This document shows, piece after piece, positions 52,822-57,591 of a DNA stretch of 57,591 bases. How positions within the stretch are numbered: the stretch's first letter is position 1; each line of letters begins with the position of its first letter. Both the position numbers and the translations under genes were made by a program. The stretch comes from Gammaproteobacteria bacterium (lineage in GTDB: Bacteria > Pseudomonadota > Gammaproteobacteria > Arenicellales > JAANXG01): positions 1-57,591 of the forward strand of contig JAHEKE010000010.1 of the NCBI GenBank assembly GCA_024638505.1. Direction: 5' to 3'. The notes beneath the pieces were generated by a model that had not been told where the DNA came from, did no database searches, and saw only the letters and a list, made by a program, of their open reading frames with translations.

Positions 52822-53637
52822 ATGAAACCTAGAGCAATTTTAACGGCCGCGCTTATCGTCATTTTGGTGGCGGCCTGCGCCACCACTCCCACCGGTCGCA
52901 GGCAACTGATTATCGTATCCGAGGACACGGCTATCGCCGCCTCGAAACAGGCTTATGTACAGCAACTCAAGCCCTATGAAAACAAAGGCAAGCTAAACAA
53001 CGATCCCAAGACCGTTGCCCGGGTGCGCAGGATTACCTCCCGCCTCATCCCACAGGCGATCAAGATACGTCCCGAGACTAATGTGTGGGATTGGAGTATC
53101 AATGTGATCGATGACCCAAAAACGGTAAACGCCTGGGCGATGGCGGGTGGAAAGATGGCGATCTACACCGGTCTGATCGATAAGCTCAAAGCCACCGACG
53201 ACGAGATCGCCCAGGTGATGGGACACGAGATCGCTCACGCGTTGGCCAAGCACACGGCCGAGAAGATGTCGGTGGCGATGGCCAGTCAGGTCGGGATCAT
53301 GGCCATAGGCATTGCGACGGACCGGCAGGGGGCGGCGATGACCGCGGCCACCGCTGCTGCGGCGCTCGCTATTACCCTGCCCAATAGCCGCACGGCAGAA
53401 GCTGAGGCCGATCGCATCGGCATCGAGCTCGCCGCTAAGGCTGGGTACGATCCCCAGGCCGCGGTTACGTTGTGGGAAAAGATGGCCAAGGTGAGCGGAG
53501 AAGGGCCGCCGCAGTTCCTGAGCACCCACCCGGCCCCCTCAAACCGTCGCGAAACACTGCAACGCCTAGTCCCCCAAATGAGGCCCTATTACGAGCAGTC
53601 CAAGACCTCGCCGTTGCCGACGTACGATCTCAGGTAA
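52822..53637 (+). CDS. M48-family metalloprotease lipoprotein
   Basis: A 271-residue periplasmic protease. A lipoprotein signal ends at LVAA-C19. The zinc site is H135-E-x2-H139 (MGHEIAHAL), with the third ligand in TAEAEADRIG. The fold matches the LoiP/YcaL/BepA-like branch of M48 (GGKMAIYTGLIDKL precedes the zinc helix), involved in outer-membrane protein quality control. Residue 20 onward begins ATTPTGRRQL, the family start. No TPR domain is attached. Ribosome site weak. Confidence 0.92.
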   Translation: MKPRAILTAALIVILVAACATTPTGRRQLIIVSEDTAIAASKQAYVQQLKPYENKGKLNNDPKTVARVRRITSRLIPQAIKIRPETNVWDWSINVIDDPKTVNAWAMAGGKMAIYTGLIDKLKATDDEIAQVMGHEIAHALAKHTAEKMSVAMASQVGIMAIGIATDRQGAAMTAATAAAALAITLPNSRTAEAEADRIGIELAAKAGYDPQAAVTLWEKMAKVSGEGPPQFLSTHPAPSNRRETLQRLVPQMRPYYEQSKTSPLPTYDLR

Positions 53638-54005
53638 CGGCACGGATTCATATCCCAGGTTTTAGTAAATTACCGACCGGCAGCATCCGGCTGCAAAGCT
53701 GAAATAGAAATTTATCTCCGATTTATAACGTATCCTGTTGAATCGTATGACTCAGGTCGGCAACGACCGGTCATTTAGGGCAAGGCGCTTGAACGCCTGC
53801 TATATACTCAGGGCTGCCGGTCGGTGGGTTTGGCATGGAATGCTAATTTACCACCCGAAGCGGGCTTTGGCTCTAGCGTAGGCGTCTCTTCTCTCGGCCG
53901 GTTTAGCCGTCCATGAGAAGACGATGAGCTCTTAACGGAATGTCTTGGCGCGCCCCTTGGTATATTGATCTCCTGATAGAATCAATCGATGCGAGAGAGG
54001 AAGCA
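53638..54005. other. Intergenic region
   Basis: About 370 bases between the M48 and SDR genes. An in-frame extension of the SDR to 53940 lacks a ribosome site. No RNA or repeat recognised. Confidence 0.4.
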
Positions 54006-54743
54006 ATGACAAAATCCGTATGCGCTATTGTCGGCGCTGGCGAAGGTCTTGGCCGTGCGCTGGCCGCAAAGTTCGCGAGCCGGGAGTTCGACATCGCGTT
54101 GATTTCGCGTTCCGAAGCGAAAAGCTCTGCCGCGATCAAGGCCGCGGCCGCGGCCGCTACCGCTAGGGCAGCGAACGTCAAGTTCTTTTGCGCTGACGCG
54201 ACCCGACCTGAAACTTTGGAATCGGCGATTGCGACCATCAACCGTGAAATGGGCGAGGTTGACCTCCTCATCTACAACGCGCGAGGGGCGTTCACCGCCT
54301 GCGACCCGCTCGATATGTCCTATGCGGCGCTGGAGGATGTTTACCGGGTGGAGGTTATCGGCGCATTCGCCGCGGCCAAGTCGGTTCTACCGGGCATGAT
54401 CAAGCGGTCGCGGGGCAGCGTATTCTTTTCAAGTGCGACAGCCGCTTTTCGAGGTTCAAGCACCCATCCGCTCTATGCCATCGGCAAGTTTGGGCTGCGG
54501 GCGCTGTCACAGAGCCTGTCCAAGGCCTACGCCAAGAACGGGGTGCACATCGTGCATTTTAGATTGGACTGCGGTCTCGATGTCCCGATCATGCGCGAGC
54601 TCTATGGCGAAGAATACGATTCAGCGAAACTGGCCAATCCCGATGATGTCGCTGAGACATATTGGCTGACTTACCTGCAACCGAAATCCGCTTGGAGCAA
54701 TGAAGTCGAGATGAGGCCATATATGGAAGCCTGGACCTGCTGA
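54006..54743 (+). CDS. Short-chain dehydrogenase/reductase
   Basis: About 245 residues from ATG 54006, after a GAGAGAGGAAG site. The cofactor loop is GAGEGLG (10-16) and the structural strand LLIYNARGAF replaces the common NNAG. The active site reads FFSSATAAF with Ser and HPLYAIGKFG with Tyr-x3-Lys. The variant loop and YNA motif mark it as an atypical SDR of unknown substrate. The GST gene follows 46 bases on, likely one transcript. Confidence 0.87.
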   Translation: MTKSVCAIVGAGEGLGRALAAKFASREFDIALISRSEAKSSAAIKAAAAAATARAANVKFFCADATRPETLESAIATINREMGEVDLLIYNARGAFTACDPLDMSYAALEDVYRVEVIGAFAAAKSVLPGMIKRSRGSVFFSSATAAFRGSSTHPLYAIGKFGLRALSQSLSKAYAKNGVHIVHFRLDCGLDVPIMRELYGEEYDSAKLANPDDVAETYWLTYLQPKSAWSNEVEMRPYMEAWTC

Positions 54744-54789
54744 GCCCGACTGCGCGGTCGCGTCTTTCTGACAGTAAAAGGAGAAGGTG

Positions 54790-55431
54790 ATGCTGTACAA
54801 ACTGTTCTATGCGCAGGGGAGCGCGGCGATGGGAACCCGGGTGATCCTGGAAGAAATCGGCGCGTCCTACGAGCTGCTCCAAACGACGATCGCTATGGAC
54901 GAGCCCCGCCCGCCCGAACAACTGGCGCTCAACCCCAACGGCTGGATCCCGGTCCTCCTTTGGGGTGAAAACGCCATGTACGAGTGCGCCGCCATTACCG
55001 TGTTCCTGTGCGATCGCCACCCGGAGGCAAAACTGGCGCCCGCCATTGATGATCCGGAACGGGGTGTGTATCTGCAGACGTTGGTGTATTTCTCCAACTC
55101 CGTTCAGAACGCCTTTCAGCTCAACTACTATCCGGATCGCTTCGCCGACACCCCGGCCGATGAGCCGAGCGCTCAGAGACGTGGCAACCGGCGGCTGCGG
55201 GAAACGTGGAAAGTCATCGACGACCAGATTGGCGACAACGAATGGGTGCTGGGCGAGTGGTTCAGTGCCGTCGACATCTATCTCTTTATGCTGACCACAT
55301 GGCTGCGACCGTCACGAGGGCACCCGTCAGTGGACGAGTTTCCCAACGTCAAGCGCATTGCCGACGCTGTCTTGCCGCGAAGAAGCGTCCAGCTCGTCTA
55401 TGAAGAGTGGATTGCGGGGCACGCAGGGTAA
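54790..55431 (+). CDS. Glutathione S-transferase family protein
   Basis: About 213 residues from ATG 54790, with AAGGAGAAGG just before it. The N-domain has FYAQGSAAMGTRVILEEIGA, with a Ser near residue 11-12 as likely glutathione activator, LNPNGWIPVLLWG and ECAAITVFLCDRH (E-x-A-x-I, the gamma-Glu contact). The C-domain retains WFSAVDIYLFML, the D N-cap. Detoxification or reductive dehalogenation-like chemistry are possible. Co-transcription with the SDR suggests a shared substrate pathway. Confidence 0.9.
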   Translation: MLYKLFYAQGSAAMGTRVILEEIGASYELLQTTIAMDEPRPPEQLALNPNGWIPVLLWGENAMYECAAITVFLCDRHPEAKLAPAIDDPERGVYLQTLVYFSNSVQNAFQLNYYPDRFADTPADEPSAQRRGNRRLRETWKVIDDQIGDNEWVLGEWFSAVDIYLFMLTTWLRPSRGHPSVDEFPNVKRIADAVLPRRSVQLVYEEWIAGHAG

Positions 55432-55449
55432 CGCCTGATGTCAATTTAT

Positions 55450-56445
55450 TCAGTCGTAGATGACCATACAGCGCACCTCGATGCTCCAACGATCCGGCGC
55501 ATCGAGGGGCGAGGCCGGGTCCTCGAACGCGCTATGGAAACTGAACGTGCAAGGCGCGCTCGTATCTGAGCCGTCGGCCAAAGCGCCATCGGATTGCGCA
55601 AGCACGCCCGCCGAATCCCACTGCTTGATCAACAACGCTTCTGCCCGCGTCATCTTCGGGTAGTAGTACCAACGATGTGCGGGTGTGTGCTTGGCGAAGT
55701 AGTTTTCGCCAATGCGGTCCTGATAATGAATCTCGAAAACGACGAGGTCTTGCGGGTCGACGCTCCGGCCGTCACACAGCGCCAGCGGTTTCACGGCAAT
55801 CGGCGTATCGGCGATGTTTCGCCACACGTTGATCATGGCGAATCGACCACCGTTCAGCGCGCGCTCGGCATCGGTCGGACTGATGAGCGATTCACCGGGC
55901 TTCAGGATCGGGCGCAAGGTGTCGTTGACGGTCGGCGGCCGTGTGAGATCGCGAAGCCGCTGCGGCGCGCTCGTAAGCGTATAATCGCCATGAACGATGT
56001 GAATCGGCTCCTGAACCGGCTGACCGCCGGCGATGCGCTTCTGCGACTGCTTGCCAGACGCCGAGCGAATGTTGTGATCGAAGGCGTAAGCGCGCGCGCC
56101 CGTGTTCTGCGCCACGAGCTCGGCACTTTGCCTGTAGTAGTGCCGCACGATCTGGTCATGATCGAAGAAATCGATCCCGTCATCCTCGAGAGGTGCTTCC
56201 AACAGTTCGAAGCCGTTTGCTTCACAGGTTCGGTGCTCGTCGCCACGAAGCGACCGTGCATTCCAAACCACAATGTCTTTTTCATCCAGAGACACGCCGA
56301 CGGTCCCAGAATCATAGCCGTCCGCATCGCGTTTCGTCAGCACGGCGCCGTTTCTGTATAGCGATGGTCGAACGGTCTCGTCCAGATAGTTGAACAAGCC
56401 GGTGGTGTTTTCATCGGCGGCGACCTGTGCGGCGGTATGGCTCAT
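55450..56445 (-). CDS. CmcJ/NvfI-family oxidoreductase
   Basis: About 331 residues from ATG 56445, which has a GGGAGG site; an upstream frame start at 56475 would begin before that site. IHIVHGDYT with the H-x-D pair, AMINVWRNIADTPIAVKPLALCD and HRWYYYPKMTRAEALLIKQWDS mark the CmcJ/NvfI family, mostly known from fungal natural-product clusters and as 7-alpha-cephem-methoxylase companion in actinomycetes. The fold is related to Fe(II)/2-oxoglutarate oxygenases. Function here unknown. It lies tail-to-tail with the GST gene (18 bases). Confidence 0.82.
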   Translation of the reverse strand: MSHTAAQVAADENTTGLFNYLDETVRPSLYRNGAVLTKRDADGYDSGTVGVSLDEKDIVVWNARSLRGDEHRTCEANGFELLEAPLEDDGIDFFDHDQIVRHYYRQSAELVAQNTGARAYAFDHNIRSASGKQSQKRIAGGQPVQEPIHIVHGDYTLTSAPQRLRDLTRPPTVNDTLRPILKPGESLISPTDAERALNGGRFAMINVWRNIADTPIAVKPLALCDGRSVDPQDLVVFEIHYQDRIGENYFAKHTPAHRWYYYPKMTRAEALLIKQWDSAGVLAQSDGALADGSDTSAPCTFSFHSAFEDPASPLDAPDRWSIEVRCMVIYD

Positions 56446-56539
56446 CGTAGGCGACCTCCCAACTGACCACGTCAAAGATTATCGGTCGGCCGATTATGCC
56501 CTTGGCCCCCTAAAAGGCAATAGGTAGTCTCGTTACAGG

Positions 56540-56830
56540 GTGTGCGTGATTTCCAGCAATACTGCCATCGCCAAAGGAGAGGACGAAAACCTGACACCGG
56601 GTCTAGAGAGAATGGCCGCATGGTGGCCGGCATTATCCATAGTGATCGTCGCGTTCAACTGGTTCCTAATTCAGTTCATCGTCAGCACGGGGTATCAAGC
56701 ATTGACTCCGGCACGCGGTGCGCTCGCGCTTACGTTGATTGTTATGGCGCCATTTCTGGGCACAATGATCCGAGGCATTACCGCCCATTTGGTGCCACCC
56801 ATGGCGGGCGAAGGACGAATTTCACGTTGA
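56540..56830 (+). CDS. Putative small two-span membrane protein
   Basis: Up to 96 residues from GTG 56540, or about 72 from an ATG at 56612. Two hydrophobic stretches (WWPALSIVIVAFNWFLIQFI and GALALTLIVMAPFLGTMIRG) look like membrane helices. No family recognised and no strong ribosome site for either start. Confidence 0.4.
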   Translation: MCVISSNTAIAKGEDENLTPGLERMAAWWPALSIVIVAFNWFLIQFIVSTGYQALTPARGALALTLIVMAPFLGTMIRGITAHLVPPMAGEGRISR

Positions 56831-57039
56831 TCGTCGTCTCCCGCGGCCTACAATGTCCGATCTGCGAGCTGTATACGCGTGAGGACCGCCCAATAACGGT
56901 CATTATGAGTTGATCCATATCAAAGCATGTTTGTTGGATGTTCATTAGTATATCTAGCCAGACCCTCACTTTCTCACTGGCAGGGATAAAGCAACTCAGC
57001 TGCATGTAAGAAGTTTCAAATTTCAGGAAGGCGAAGAGT

Positions 57040-57447
57040 ATGCCGATCGTTACTTGGTGCGAAGAATATAACGTCAACGTCGGGAAAATAGATAGTCAGC
57101 ATCAAAAAATGCTTGAACTTGTTAATAATGTTCATGCTGCTGTAGAAGCCCGCGTCAAGAAAGATGATCTAATGAAGTTATTGGCTGAGTTGGTGGAATA
57201 CACGCGCATTCATTTTTCAGATGAAGAAAAATTAATGAAAAAATATGATTATCCTGATCTTGCGAAGCATCATAAGGAACACAAACTGTTACTTCGGTAC
57301 CTGATCGATATGATGGATTCGGTTTCAAGCGGGAAAAATTTCAGTTTTTACTGCGACTATGATGTTTCCACTGATTGGGCGCTGATACATATATCCGAGT
57401 GTGATAAAAATCTTGGTATTTTTCTCAATTCCAAGGGCGTTTATTAA
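57040..57447 (+). CDS. Bacteriohemerythrin
   Basis: A 135-residue four-helix-bundle O2-binding protein. All seven diiron ligands can be placed: H21 (DSQH), H58 and E62 (HFSDEE), H77 and H81 (HHKEH), H117 and D122 (WALIHISECD). AGGAAGGCG lies before the ATG. It probably carries or senses O2 for oxidases or chemotaxis; no fused signalling domain is present. The DNA is visibly more AT-rich than the 53-56 kb genes, so it may have been acquired separately. Confidence 0.93.
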   Translation: MPIVTWCEEYNVNVGKIDSQHQKMLELVNNVHAAVEARVKKDDLMKLLAELVEYTRIHFSDEEKLMKKYDYPDLAKHHKEHKLLLRYLIDMMDSVSSGKNFSFYCDYDVSTDWALIHISECDKNLGIFLNSKGVY

Positions 57448-57591
57448 ATTCGGAAAAAGGGCTAAACAAAGTCAGAAGTTGTCGGGTTAAGAAAAGTTCG
57501 ATTCAATTCATCCAGCCTTTCTTTACAAGAATGTTTCCGGTAAACCAAATCACTGAGAAAGGGGTGTGAGAATTTGACGACGGACTGGGTA

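Noticed and set aside
1-57591. tRNA genes, CRISPR arrays, integrases or phage structural genes
   Set aside because: I looked for T-loop motifs, regularly spaced repeats and recombinase motifs and saw none; only the IS110 fragment is mobile-element related.

Overview
The window reads as chromosome of a free-living, probably marine, member of the Pseudomonadota, most likely a gammaproteobacterium or an uncultured relative. The pointers are a dimethylsulfoniopropionate demethylase (dmdA), a trimethylamine-dehydrogenase-family enzyme, a type Vd patatin autotransporter, a DksA-like zinc-finger protein, a lipobox M48 protease and Shine-Dalgarno-led genes on both strands. No rRNA, tRNA, CRISPR array, prophage or plasmid backbone was seen. 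The taxonomy is inference from gene content, not from a marker gene.

Layout. 0-9 kb: tail of an unknown gene, an MBL-fold hydrolase, a Rieske/glutamate-synthase fusion, a thioredoxin-type ArsC and an MlrC-like M81 protein, then a convergent cobalt-type nitrile hydratase operon (alpha, beta, accessory) and a beta-carbonic anhydrase. 8.7-12 kb: a minus-strand run of small unknown proteins, several of them short membrane peptides, around an SDR and an exported SagB-type flavin dehydrogenase. 12.5-21 kb: a medium-chain reductase, a DksA-like protein, MetY-like enzyme, a tandem-cyclase/TolB-like/TPR protein, DmdA, a methyltransferase and an ankyrin protein. 21-31 kb: cupin, patatin autotransporter, GST, a carboxypeptidase-regulatory-domain protein, GFA protein, a PEP-mutase/ICL family protein and the trimethylamine-dehydrogenase-like enzyme. 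31-45 kb: DAO-type oxidase, a truncated polyamine-type permease, an FKBP-like protein, small dimeric-barrel proteins, methyltransferase, YdjM-like membrane protein, a SulP-STAS-cyclic-nucleotide-binding fusion, a kinase/aminotransferase fusion, a PatB stub and a cystathionine-lyase-family enzyme. 45-57.6 kb: acetyltransferase, dodecin, cytochrome c, exonuclease, three EamA transporters, an IS110 remnant, M48 lipoprotein, SDR, GST, CmcJ/NvfI-type oxidoreductase and bacteriohemerythrin.

How the genes could work together. The clearest theme is organic sulfur and nitrogen scavenging: DmdA, MetY and a cystathionine-lyase-family enzyme handle methylated sulfur and thiols, while nitrile hydratase, the amine-dehydrogenase-like protein, the DAO oxidase and the hydroxylysine-kinase/phospho-lyase fusion handle organic nitrogen. 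Few of these are in shared operons, so coupling is inference.

The window also carries an unusual amount of gene debris: a FIMAH-like C-terminus, a methyltransferase motif-I fragment, a PatB N-terminus, a PotC-like permease without its N-terminus, a frameshifted zinc ribbon, a frameshifted membrane peptide and an IS110 fragment. The best candidate for something undescribed is the 8.7-12.0 kb minus-strand block.
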